Positions 25,211 to 34,929 of a stretch of 64,000 nucleotides of DNA are shown here, one piece after another. Position 1 is the stretch's first letter, and each line of letters opens with the position of its first letter. Below the pieces are notes generated by a model, which saw nothing but the letters and a program-made list of their open reading frames with translations, was not told the DNA's origin and ran no database searches. Made by a program: the position numbers and the translations under genes. The stretch is from Castor canadensis (lineage: Eukaryota; Chordata; Mammalia; Rodentia; Castoridae), in the NCBI RefSeq assembly GCF_047511655.1, contig NC_133405.1:91237046-91301045 (forward strand), in the 5' to 3' direction.

Positions 25211-25378
25211 ATACATGTCCAGACTACTGTCTACTATGCATCATAATAAACTATGTTCTCTCTGGGCTGCCATTTGTTTTACTACTATTCTGTCCCATAC
25301 TACAGATATTCAAAAGTAATATAACATAATTTCTCCATAATTTAGATTTTCTTGCTTAGTCATTAATTTCAACACTTC
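25211..25378 (-). repeat. Right arm of a 160-bp inverted repeat
   Basis: Inverted partner of 24550-24710, separated by a 500-bp spacer. It contains a 7-bp insertion (acagtag read in reverse) absent from the left arm. Sequence to its right is CT-rich and may be an old L2-type relic, but I cannot confirm that. Confidence 0.9.
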
Positions 25379-26034
25379 ACTATTTTAATCTTTGTATATA
25401 GCAATTTTGATTTCCCTTCTCAAATATCTCCACTGGCTCTTAACCATGTCCAGAATAATGTCTCATCTACTCTGATTTGTCTTTATACTCCTCCAGAATT
25501 TGGCTTCATATAAGCAGTCTAATCCAGCCCTCACCAAACATGAACTATGCATTTGAGTTAGGCTTTTCCCAGTGTTGTGCAGCCAACGCCATTTTGAAAT
25601 CTTTCCTTATGCTTTTCTCCCTGGGTGGTATTCACCAACACTTTTCTCTATACATCTAAACCTCCTGCCCCTCCTCTTCCTCCAAAACATTCATTTTGTG
25701 TACGAAAATATGTTTAATGGAATTGTTCAATTATGAAATGTTTAACATGTGAATGTCTATGTCTTCCCTCAAATTAAGATATGGCTCATATTTCACTCTT
25801 CTTTGTGGCACTCTATCTTGCATTCCATATAGTGAGCAAATTAACTTGAAATATAAAATAGGGTCTCCAGTTTAAAAATTGTTACTAAAGGCCTCATGGA
25901 TTTAGATTTGGTATAAAATTTATTTTTAAAGAGTGACTTGCTTTTTATATGTAGCTTTGTGCTTACACAATTTGTTTTCTAGCCTGTCTCCCTCCAGAGC
26001 ACAATTTGCTTTTTTATTTCTTTGTTTTGTTTTT

Positions 26035-26153
26035 TCAGACAAGATCTACAGTGTAGTCCAGGATAGCCTTCAACTCACCATTCTTCTGTTTCCTACCTCT
26101 ACCTGCCTCCAGAGTGCTAGAATTACAGGCAAGCAACCACCACATCTAGCCAT
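26035..26153 (-). repeat. B1-like (7SL-derived) SINE
   Basis: The plus strand carries reversed B1 landmarks: cagacaagatctacagtgta, then gtccaggatagcc, and the pol III box region near tgctagaattacaggcaa. Confidence 0.75.
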
Positions 26154-28271
26154 AATTTTCTTTTTAAAAAATTGATAAGAAAACTTATTTTTCAAAAGCA
26201 ACATATAGATATATATAATTTAGTTCAGTTTACATTTCAATTATCACATATTTTGAGTGAGTTGCTAAATTTGATTTTTAGTATTACAGATTACCAAGTA
26301 GATCTGTTTGATACTAGTAATTGCTGAAGGATTATGAATATTCCCAAGCAGGGAATTAATCATTGTTTTATTTGAAATCAAGGAATAGTCTAAATATTCT
26401 ATCATACTTAAGCTTTCTTTTTTTTCCTGGGTAGAAATATGAACCATTTCATCCACATAGAAAAATGATCCTCATATTTTATCAAGTTTCACTTCAAGAC
26501 TTTGTAACCTTATAAAGCTATAAGTGGAAAAAATCAAGATTAACATATTGTAACATGATAAATATGCTTAACAGGACCCTCAAGAATCAAACCTTCCTAT
26601 AAAGTGTTTTGCTATTATGTTTTCAATTGGCAAATTTTTAATAAATCAAAACTGAAGAGGCACAAGAGGCAAATGAGAAAATTAAATCATGTACCATTGT
26701 TTTAAAAAATGGCAAATTTATGCCAACATCAAGAGAAATGTAACCATTATGCATATAGCCACACTTCTGACTATAATTATATGCCATTTCAGCCTTTATG
26801 CTACAAAAAAATGGTATTAAAAGAGAAATCTTAAAGATAATATCAGATTTTATCTTCAAGAAAATTAAAACTTATCCTTTGAGAATTCCACAGACTATAA
26901 TAAAAGTATAGTTTATAATAGCTTTAAATGAGATTAAAGTGACAGTTTTTAAATATCCTATCTTTCTTAATAGATGACTATAATTTACATGTTCACTTCA
27001 GGCTTTTGCAGTTCTTTCTGTAGGAAAAGAAGAATAATCTAAGAGAATATTAATTGTTTTAACTAGTGAAAATGCATTTCTAAAATAGGCTTAAAATCTT
27101 TCCAAAGTTCTGAGGGAGAGCTCTTAAATGCTTGGACACAATAAAATACTATTGCTTTGAATTGAAAATTTATGTATTTTTTGCCTTTCATTGAATAAGT
27201 ACAACCAATTTAAAAATTATGTAGCACAGATGCATTTCAAAGTGACAAATTATAAAGTGCACTGCCAGAGTACAATGATAATTGTTATTCTCAAGTATCC
27301 ACATGCAAACAGTATTGGATTTGAATGTTTCAAAACAAGTAATAGTACTTGATAGCAGAACTACACGGTGAAAACTTTTAGAAAAGTACTTCTCATTAAA
27401 CCTTACAGAAAATATCCACATTATCAGCTAACTCATGTATAAACATACTGTCATCTGACTCCAGAAATTAATTTCTCAGTGCAAACATAGACTTGCAGTA
27501 AATACTGTAACTAAAAACATGGACTGTGAGGAGAATGATGGACATTGGTGAATACAAAGGAGACCTGTTTAATGAAAAAATAAATAAAGTAGATGCATAA
27601 CAAGGAGTGGTGTGCACAAACAAGGGAAGGGTAACAGATACTAAGGAGGAAAAGAGCAACTGGCTATAAACAAAATGATCATGAAATTCAGAAGAGTAGA
27701 ATGGAAGGCAGAAATAGTTCCTCTTTTTGAGCCAAATAGAATTAAAATTTACTAAGTGAAATTCATTTGTAGTATCAGTTAGGTAAATTTTAATATCAAT
27801 TGTACTTCACACTTTGCCATACCCACCTCTCTGAATTGTGAGGATCAAATATATTCTGTATGAAAGTTCTACATAAACTAAAAAATGTTGTATTTGTAAG
27901 ATAGAGGAGATCTAGTCAAAATTTGAACAAAACCTCTCATTCCAGAGAGTGCCAGCAATAAACTCTCCATGACAGAGGGGAGAAAATTTCCCTCTGGTCC
28001 GTTCCCAGATTTTCTTGGAACAGTACACTCTACAGTCAGGCCAAGAGCTGACTTTGAACGCAGAACAAATACACTAACAGACAGGACTAACAGACATGTA
28101 GGCAATGTCACCTAAGAATTTTGTGAAGAAAAATCCTTCTTAATCTATGGAAGAAATAAATTCTCTTCTCTGCTTCTTAGCACTCATAAAACTTTACTGC
28201 CTAAAAAAGTGTGATATTAAATTATACTAATTTATCCTCATTGAAGAGGGAACTAGGAGGAGAGAAAAAGT
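26154..28271. other. Repeat-poor ZXDB 3' flank, possible 3' UTR
   Basis: AT-rich sequence with no recognisable young L1 or SINE. It is plausibly part of the long 3' UTR of ZXDB or conserved flank. No protein-coding signal is seen. Confidence 0.4.
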
Positions 28272-28293
28272 AAAAAAAAAAAAAAAAAAAAAA
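28272..28293. repeat. Poly(A) tract
   Basis: About 22 consecutive A on the plus strand (poly-T in ZXDB sense). No SINE or L1 body is recognisable directly upstream. Confidence 0.8.
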
Positions 28294-28404
28294 CAGAAAA
28301 TCTTCAAAGCACACCAAAACATATTTTTCCCTTCAATACCAACTACTACTAGGATGGAAAAGGAAGTCCAATATGCACCACATAAATGAAAATTTCTATT
28401 ACTG

Positions 28405-28518
28405 TTTTAAAGCTAGGAAACTAAGGCTCAGCCAGATTTAATGACTATTTTAAGGTCACTTATTCAACATCACAGAGGCAATAATTCAGTCTGAGTTCAT
28501 ATCATGTGAAAGCCCTGG
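28405..28518 (-). repeat. Second MIR SINE in the ZXDB 3' flank
   Basis: The block ggaaactaaggctcag, then a degraded aaggtcactt and tcagtctgagttc, follows the order of the MIR core read in reverse. It is more diverged than the copy at 28790. Confidence 0.65.
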
Positions 28519-28582
28519 CATTTTCTACAACGACATAGCTTCCAACAAAAAAAAAGCTACCTCAAACCATACTTCTAGCTGT

Positions 28583-28588
28583 TTTATT
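28583..28588 (-). promoter_or_regulatory. Candidate AATAAA polyadenylation signal downstream of ZXDB
   Basis: This is the first AATAAA I find on the minus strand after the ZXDB stop, about 450 nt downstream. ZXD genes are known to have long 3' UTRs, so it could be an alternative or an unused signal. Confidence 0.25.
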
Positions 28589-28789
28589 ATTCTACTAATG
28601 GATATTATATTTTTGGCACTATGTAAAATTGTCATTAAATTTTTAAAATTAACCACCATTTCCTCTTTCATCATATAATGCTCAAAAGGGAACGCTTGAA
28701 GCATGTACATTAGTCACTGTAAAATACACTAAATTTATCCAGAAATAGCACAAAACTCATAAAAATACAAAGCTGAAAAGACCATAGAG

Positions 28790-28932
28790 GCAATCTACTC
28801 AAACAACCTCCTTTTATAAATAAGGAAATTAAGGCTCAGAGAGGTTAAGTGAGTTGCTCAGGGTCACAGAACGTGTCAGTTCCAGACTCAAGAATTTAAA
28901 TCTCCAAATTTGTAATCCAGGGATGTGTTCTT
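28790..28932 (-). repeat. MIR SINE, just 3' of ZXDB
   Basis: The plus strand reads aggctcagagaggttaagtg followed by a gggtcacaga motif, the reverse of the MIR core. The copy is sense with respect to ZXDB transcription and starts about 110 nt after the stop codon, so it probably lies in the 3' UTR. Confidence 0.8.
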
Positions 28933-29041
28933 TTGCAAAACCAGTAAGAAATGGCTGCATGTGAGCATTCAGTCCAGAATACCCTCAAAATTGAGCGTGT
29001 AATAAAAGTAAGCCACATGGCAAGGAACAAATAGACTCGGT

Positions 29042-31483
29042 TCATACCAAAAACGAGCTGCCAGTCACCGTGATAAGATCTGTTTCTTTCTGAGAACCAT
29101 GGTTTCCTGTTGGATTGGAGAATCCAAACTGGGTTTCTTCCTCCTGCCCAAAGAAGTCAGAGTCAGGATGTACATTCCAATCAGCTTTGGCTGGTGTCAG
29201 TAGTTCTGAGACACTGTTTTCACAAAGGGTGCTCGAGGGAGTCAGAGGTTCCGTGTCCACTGTTAGCTTATTGCTGGGTGTCAAAGCTTGGGGCTCTGGA
29301 CTTGAGTTCTTCATAGCCAAACAGCCCAGAGATCCCAAAGGGGCCACACTTACAGTGGAGACATCATCCACATCTAACGGGCTCTGCTGAAAACCAGCCG
29401 CTGTCGTTCCGAAAAAGAGAGAGGTATCCAGACTTTGAGGAAGGTCATTGGTGCCCCTCAAGGCCCGAGGGTCCACAGCCTGCCCTAAGGAATTATTACC
29501 ATTGGCAGGGAGGCTCCCCGCCAGAGTTGAGCTGACAGAAGCCACATCAATAGTCAAAATTCCAGAATTTACCAATGCCGTGTCCAGCACTGCAGCAGAA
29601 CTGTTGCCAGGCACCTCAGAGAAGAGAGATACTATCTCTGGACCACTGAGATCGCTCTGTCCCTGGCTGGTAAGTTCGCTGCTGGGTGTAAGAGAATTTG
29701 CAGCTTCTAGCTGAGCTAAGAGATCCTGGCCGAGGTTGTGCCTTTTGGCCATGTGGGTTTTCATGCTGTGCTTGGATGTGAAGAGTTTATTACAGGTGGC
29801 GACCGGGCAACGGCTTTTCCAAGTGTCCACATCCTGCAGATGTTTCTTGGAGTGGATGTAGAGGCTACTTCGAGCGGAGAACCTGGCACAGCAGCCTTCC
29901 ACGGGACACACGAAAGGTTTTGTGCCCAGGTGGGTTATGCTGTGGCCTTTCAGATGCTCAGCCCTCGTAAAAGACTTCCCGCAACCCTCTACAGGGCACG
30001 TGAACCTCCGGTCGTCGTCGTGCTTCCTTTTGTGCCTTAACAGTTTGGACATACTGGTGAAGTTCCAGCCACAGCCGTCAAAGTCACAAAGGAAAGGTCT
30101 CTCACCGGTGTGGCTTCGCAGATGAATCTTCAGCCTACAAGCCTTGTCGTATTGTTTGCTGCAGCCAGGGAAGGAGCAGGCAAAGAGTTCCTGTTCCCTG
30201 AAATGGGCGCGGTTATGGGAAAACAGGGCACTCACTGTAATAAACGTCTTCTTGCAGCCGGAGAACGCACACTGGTAGGGCCTCTCGGGCTCGAAGTGGC
30301 TGCGCTGGTGGGTGCTGAGCTTGGCCTGCGTGGGGAAACTCTCCTCGCACACCTCGCATTTGAACGAGTTCTCTTGCTCGTGGCCCTTCATGTGCGCTTT
30401 GAGGTTGTACACGGTGGTGAAGCTCTTGCCACAGCCCTCCGCTGGGCAGCCAAAAGGCCGCAGTTTGTCGTGCGACTGCAGGTGCCTCTTGAGCTTGTAA
30501 GATGTGGTGAAGGTCCAGCCGCAGCCGCCCAGGGGGCACTTGAAGGGCCGCTGGCCCTGGCTACTGCTGTGCGTCAGCAGGTGCACCTTCAGCTGGTGCT
30601 TCTTGGCGAAGGTCTGTCCGCACTGCGCCTCGGGGCACAGGTAGAGCACTACGCCTGGACCGGGGACCAGCGGCCCGCGGGGGCTCTGGGCGGCGGCCCG
30701 GCCCTCAGCCTCCTCCTCGGGCGCCGGGGCGCGCGCGGGTTCCGCGGGCTCGGCCAGCAGGAGGTCTGGCGGCAGCTCTGGGCAGTCTCCCAGCTGTGCG
30801 GCGGCCTGCGGAATCCCGGCTGGCGGGGCAGTTAGACCCCCCGGCTGCGGAAAAGGTACGACCCCCGGCTCCCAGGCGGGCAGCGGGGGCGTGGTCAGGG
30901 TGAGGACGCCGTTCTCAAAGCGCAACAGCAAGTCCTGGTTGTGGATAGTGATGGTGCCTGCGAAGGCCGCCGCGGGGCCCGGGCCTGAGGCGGGGACCGG
31001 GGCCGGGGCCGGGGCCGGGGCCGGAGCCGAGGTCGGGGCCGGAACCGCGGGCAGGCAACGGGGATCCAGCGCAAGGCGGCCCGCGGAGTTCGCGCCGCTC
31101 TCGCCCCGCTCAGGCCCCAGGCCCACCTCGGCCTCCTCCCTCCACACGGGCCCTCCGGCCTGGTCGGTGCCCGCGGTTTCCACGTCGCCACCCACCGGGT
31201 CAAGCAGCAACAGGAAGAAGTCGTCGCCGCCGCTGCTGGGGTGATCCGGCCTCGGCGCCAACGGGCTCGGGCTTGGGCCCGGGCCCCGTGAGGCCCTGTG
31301 GGCCTCCTCGCTCCGCGGCTCGGGCCCGCCATCTTGGGCCCCCCGGAGCAGTAGGAGGCGGCGCGCCGGGGCTTGACAAGACTGCGACTCAGGGCCTCGG
31401 TGGACCCCGCCGCCGCCCGCGGGGCAACAGCCGCCGCCGCCCTGTGGTGTCCGGCGAGCCGGGAGCAGCCTCGGGATTTCCAT
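29042..31483 (-). CDS. ZXDB: ZXD-family C2H2 zinc-finger protein (ZXDB/ZXDA type), single exon, 813 aa
   Basis: One uninterrupted frame encodes a nuclear zinc-finger protein. ZXD proteins are known transcriptional regulators; ZXDA and ZXDC act with CIITA on MHC class II genes. Residues 1-280 are Gly/Pro/Ala-rich, with an Ala-Pro run near 149-165 and a conserved block near 173-198 (FAGTITIHNQDLLLRFENGV). Ten C2H2 fingers follow at about 281-305, 314-338, 344-368, 374-396, 403-427, 434-458, 464-488, 494-518, 524-548 and 557-582; the first uses C283/C288/H301/H305, and the tenth ends H-X4-H. The C-terminal tail (583-813) is Ser/Thr-rich and acidic, ending ITVTGSSFLV. The first in-frame ATG is chosen: G at -3 and +4, and it matches the family N-terminus MEIP. 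The frame stays open upstream but has no ATG there. Length is close to the roughly 800 aa of human ZXDA/ZXDB. ZXDC is excluded because it is multi-exonic. ZXDA versus ZXDB cannot be decided from one copy. Confidence 0.95.
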   Translation of the reverse strand: MEIPRLLPARRTPQGGGGCCPAGGGGVHRGPESQSCQAPARRLLLLRGAQDGGPEPRSEEAHRASRGPGPSPSPLAPRPDHPSSGGDDFFLLLLDPVGGDVETAGTDQAGGPVWREEAEVGLGPERGESGANSAGRLALDPRCLPAVPAPTSAPAPAPAPAPVPASGPGPAAAFAGTITIHNQDLLLRFENGVLTLTTPPLPAWEPGVVPFPQPGGLTAPPAGIPQAAAQLGDCPELPPDLLLAEPAEPARAPAPEEEAEGRAAAQSPRGPLVPGPGVVLYLCPEAQCGQTFAKKHQLKVHLLTHSSSQGQRPFKCPLGGCGWTFTTSYKLKRHLQSHDKLRPFGCPAEGCGKSFTTVYNLKAHMKGHEQENSFKCEVCEESFPTQAKLSTHQRSHFEPERPYQCAFSGCKKTFITVSALFSHNRAHFREQELFACSFPGCSKQYDKACRLKIHLRSHTGERPFLCDFDGCGWNFTSMSKLLRHKRKHDDDRRFTCPVEGCGKSFTRAEHLKGHSITHLGTKPFVCPVEGCCARFSARSSLYIHSKKHLQDVDTWKSRCPVATCNKLFTSKHSMKTHMAKRHNLGQDLLAQLEAANSLTPSSELTSQGQSDLSGPEIVSLFSEVPGNSSAAVLDTALVNSGILTIDVASVSSTLAGSLPANGNNSLGQAVDPRALRGTNDLPQSLDTSLFFGTTAAGFQQSPLDVDDVSTVSVAPLGSLGCLAMKNSSPEPQALTPSNKLTVDTEPLTPSSTLCENSVSELLTPAKADWNVHPDSDFFGQEEETQFGFSNPTGNHGSQKETDLITVTGSSFLV

Positions 31484-31570
31484 CTCTGCGTCGGTGAGGC
31501 TCCGCTGGCACCAGAGCCGAGGCGGAGGCACGACCCCGCCCCCTGCCGCGGGCCCGAACACGTTCCTGAA
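30230..31570. promoter_or_regulatory. CpG island over the 5' half of ZXDB
   Basis: CpG and GC density is very high from roughly the first zinc fingers to about 80 bp upstream of the ATG, with GC boxes such as the GGGGCGGGG at about 31535 read on the minus strand. Composition drops sharply to AT-rich DNA beyond 31570. This fits a broad housekeeping-type promoter or 5' CpG island for the minus-strand gene. No TATA box is obvious, and the transcription start cannot be fixed from sequence. Confidence 0.75.
30990..31040. repeat. GGGGCC hexanucleotide run inside ZXDB coding sequence
   Basis: Four to five near-perfect GGGGCC units on the plus strand (CCCCGG on the coding strand) encode the Ala-Pro-rich stretch near residues 149-165. 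They lie in frame, so gain or loss of units changes protein length by Ala-Pro pairs. Confidence 0.8.
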
Positions 31571-32592
31571 AGGAAAAAAAAAATGTGCAATGCGCAGAAA
31601 CTGGCCCTATCAGATATTAAGACGTATTTAACGCCATCGTGATTTAAATATTCTGGTACTGGGTCTCTGGGACAGAATGGAAAGCCCAGAGGCAGAGACT
31701 CATGAATAAATAAGTTCCACTGTTTATATTAGTAAGGGCTTCTGAGGTAATGGGGAAATGACAGCTCATTTGGTAATGGGAATGGTGCTAGGGTACCTAG
31801 GTATCTATCCCACACAAACGACCTAAATCCATACCTCACTGTATACACCCAAATAAATACATCCCAGCCTCTCCTGATGCTAAGCATGTTGCTTGTTACT
31901 TTTTCTCTGTTAAAAATTGTTTACCGTCTGACTGCATGGCTGGATTGGTGGATGAGAGAATATTTCCCAGAGGAAATCTCTAGACTCAGAATCATCTTCA
32001 GCAAGGTCTTGGGTAAAATTTTTCACACAGTTAGGTTTTTGTCCTCCTGATGCAGGGATTAGAATAAACGATGAGGCCCAAACAGATTACCACCACTCAG
32101 CCTAGAAATGCAAAGCCTGGAGGATGAAGCAATTTATACAGAAATCTGGAAAACCTAACCTGCGCCTGGTTTCTCCCTCTCCGTTTGCAGTGCTCAGCCT
32201 AAACCAACTCTTTGCCCTTCCATCGTTGGTTACATCATGATAAATTTCAGGCCCGATCTCACAGCACATTGAAGACTTTCTTCAGTCTATTCTCTGCACT
32301 GGCAGGACTTGCAGTTAAGTGTGTGAAGGTTGAGCCCTAAATCACTGTAACGGACTCTCTAGAGTAAGATGCAGTCCAGTATCCCCTGGAGTACCCGCTC
32401 TCATTTAAGTGTGGTGGTTCAGTCTTACTGTCACGGACTGGGCTTATGATGCCCGCTGATCTTATTAACGATGATGATGATCCTCCAACCTGTTCGTCAT
32501 CAGTGAGTTGGCAATTGACCTAAATATAGGGTGAAATGTCTGCTGAGAGAAAAAGGTGATGACTAGACTATGGAGTACTTGTCATTTAAATA
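31571..32592. other. ZXDB 5' flank, unannotated
   Basis: AT-rich relative to the CpG island. No gene or young repeat recognised. Any upstream non-coding exon or distal promoter of ZXDB would lie here, but none can be defined. Confidence 0.4.
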
Positions 32593-32656
32593 ATCTATGA
32601 TACCCCCCCCCACAACCCACACCCCACTCCCTTCCCCCTATTCCCACCCACACACA
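32593..32656. repeat. C/A-rich low-complexity tract
   Basis: Runs of C and CA on the plus strand (tacccccccccacaac, cacccacacacac). Confidence 0.7.
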
Positions 32657-33387
32657 CTTTAGTGATAGTGGACACTTGCTGATCTCTGGACTGGAAGACC
32701 AAGTTTTCTTTATCCATGACTATTTATTTCTACTTCACATACTTTTCTTTCTGGAGGAAGCATTTTTCAAATCTGAGATACAAAAGAGTATACAAAACAT
32801 ATCTGCAGGGTTGACATAATCTATAAAGGCAAACACCCATGTAAACCACACCAAGGTCAAGAAATAGACCATTGCCAGCCTTGCAGAACACAACCACTGT
32901 ATTCCTCCCAATCACAGCCCAAGCCCTCCCGTGTGGGCATAGTCATTATCCTGATTTCCTGATAATCTTTTCAGTGCTTTTCTTTATAGCTTTTACCTCT
33001 TTTGTGCACATCTCTAAGCAATGCAGTTTACCTGAAGTTGTATAAATGGAACCATACTGAGAACTTCCTTTTATTGGCTTGCTCCTTTCACTCTGCGTTA
33101 TATTTGAGGGTTGTACATTGTTCATAGTATCTGTGGGTAAAACCTTTGTCTCCATTGTTGACTAGCATTCCAGCATATGCTCATAGCAAAGAGACCATTG
33201 TATAATTCCTCTCTACAGCAAATGGGCGCTGGGGTTGTTTCTAGCTTTTGACTATTAGCAGGAATGATCTTGTGCAATTTTCATGGAACTCATGTGCAGA
33301 AGCCTCTCTAGAATACACATCCAAGAATAGCCTCAACCTGACTGTAAGCTATGCATATCTTCAGCTTTACAAAGTGATGCAAAATTG

Positions 33388-33440
33388 CCCCCCTTTTGTG
33401 AGATGGGGGTCTCATTACATAGCTCAGGCTGGCCTGACTT
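33388..33440 (-). repeat. Partial B1-like SINE inside L1M
   Basis: The block gtgagatgggggtctcatta then catagctcaggctggcctga matches the reversed B1 5' half. Confidence 0.55.
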
Positions 33441-34547
33441 CCTTGTTGCTGTGCCAATTTTCATTCCCACCAACAGCACAGAGAGATCCTGCTGCCCCAC
33501 ATATTCACCTACAGACTTCAATTTTTACCCAAATTCCTCTTAAGCTTTAGCACATTTTCATGGTTATGAGCCTTTTGGATTTTCTCTTCGTTGGCCAGCC
33601 GTGGTCCAATCGAAGTCTTTCAACCCATTTTTCTATTCCATGGTCCATCTTGTGCTTAGTAGTTTAATTGGTTTGTTATATGTTTTAAATAACAATCCAC
33701 ATGCATGGCCACAATATTCCCTTGTCTGTTGTATTTTTACTTGCTTTGTGCTGTGTTTTGTGAACTGAAGATCACAGTTATAACAGAGTCAGATGTAACA
33801 TTATTTTCTTTATGGCTAGTGCTTTTTCTTTTGAAAGAAATACGTCTTAATAATCTTTTCTGTTTTATGAAACCCTGAGCCCAAAAAAATTATTCTCTGC
33901 ATTGCCTTATAAATTTTGTATGGGTTTGCCTCTCACGGTCAGGTCTTAATCCACCTGCACTTGATGTTTGTGTAGGGTGTTCAGTAGGGTTCCTTTGATG
34001 TGGATATCCAATTTTCTCAGTGAGCCACTTATTGAAAAGCCGTTCCCTTTTCCAGTTGGTTTTGTGTACCACAAATCAACTATCTATATATGCATGGGCT
34101 AGTTACTATACTATCTATTAAGTGCCACGGCCCAATTTATCTACATGAAATAACACACTGCCATGATCACTACAGATCTATAGTCAACCCTGATATTTGG
34201 ATAAGGCTAGTCAATTCTACCTTGCTCTTCAACAGTGTCTTGGCTATTTTTGGCTCATTTCAATTCCATTTAAATTATCAATTCATCATAAAATGTTCAA
34301 CCAAAAGCTTATTTGGAGTTCTAGTTAGGACTGTGTTGATATTTTAGATTTGAGTTGAATGTTGGATTCATGTTTATGGCCTGCCTCTCCTTTTCGTAAT
34401 ATCTCCTTTAATGTGCTCTGGTAATATCTTGTATTTTCCCATTAGATGACCTTTTATCCTAGGCATGTCGTGTTTTACAAATATTACCTTTGAAGTTTTC
34501 ATTTTCTAAATGTGTTGCTTGTAAATGGAATGACTCTCTCCTTTCTC

Positions 34548-34550
<3 letters not shown>

Positions 34551-34609
<59 letters not shown>
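34551..34609. repeat. (CT)n microsatellite
   Basis: About 29 CT units with one TTT interruption. The flank at 34610-34680 (tggtgaggattgagcagatg) may be a degraded ID SINE. Confidence 0.95.
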
Positions 34610-34929
34610 AGTGGTGAGGATTGAGCAGATGCAATAGGCAATTGGCTCGTGTATGTTAAGGCTTAATGCTATATCCTACAAACCACTAAACTCTTTTACT
34701 GATTCCAATAATTTGTCTGTAAATAGTTGCAGAACTTTATGTACACATTCATGCATCTGCTAATAATTCCAGCCTTTCTTTCCTAACATTTTATTCTTTG
34801 TCTTGACTTACTGCTCTCTGTGATCACTCCTCCTCCCCGCTCCAGGATGATTAAATAGAACTGGTGATAGTGGACATTGTTACTTGATGCAGCTCTCAAA
34901 GAGAAAGTTTTCAGTACTTTTGGTTAAGA

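Larger units (their letters stand above)
32740..34925 (-). mobile_element. Ancient L1M relic (3' end and ORF2 region)
   Basis: Minus-strand L1M landmarks in order: tcaagaaatagaccattgcc, gttgtataaatggaaccata, cattcccaccaacagcac, gatgtggatatccaatttt, gatagtggacattgttactt. It is strongly diverged and has no usable ORF. A B1-like piece interrupts it at about 33388-33440, and a CT microsatellite at 34551. The younger plus-strand L1 abuts it at about 34930. Confidence 0.7.

Noticed and set aside
30110-30835. 241-codon open frame antisense to ZXDB
   Set aside because: It is the reverse strand of a GC-rich zinc-finger coding region, where stop codons are rare. No domain is seen, and it ends inside ZXDB.
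30895-31590. 231-codon alternative frame overlapping the ZXDB N-terminus
   Set aside because: Arg/Pro-rich shadow of GC-rich coding sequence. Only the other frame continues into the conserved zinc fingers.
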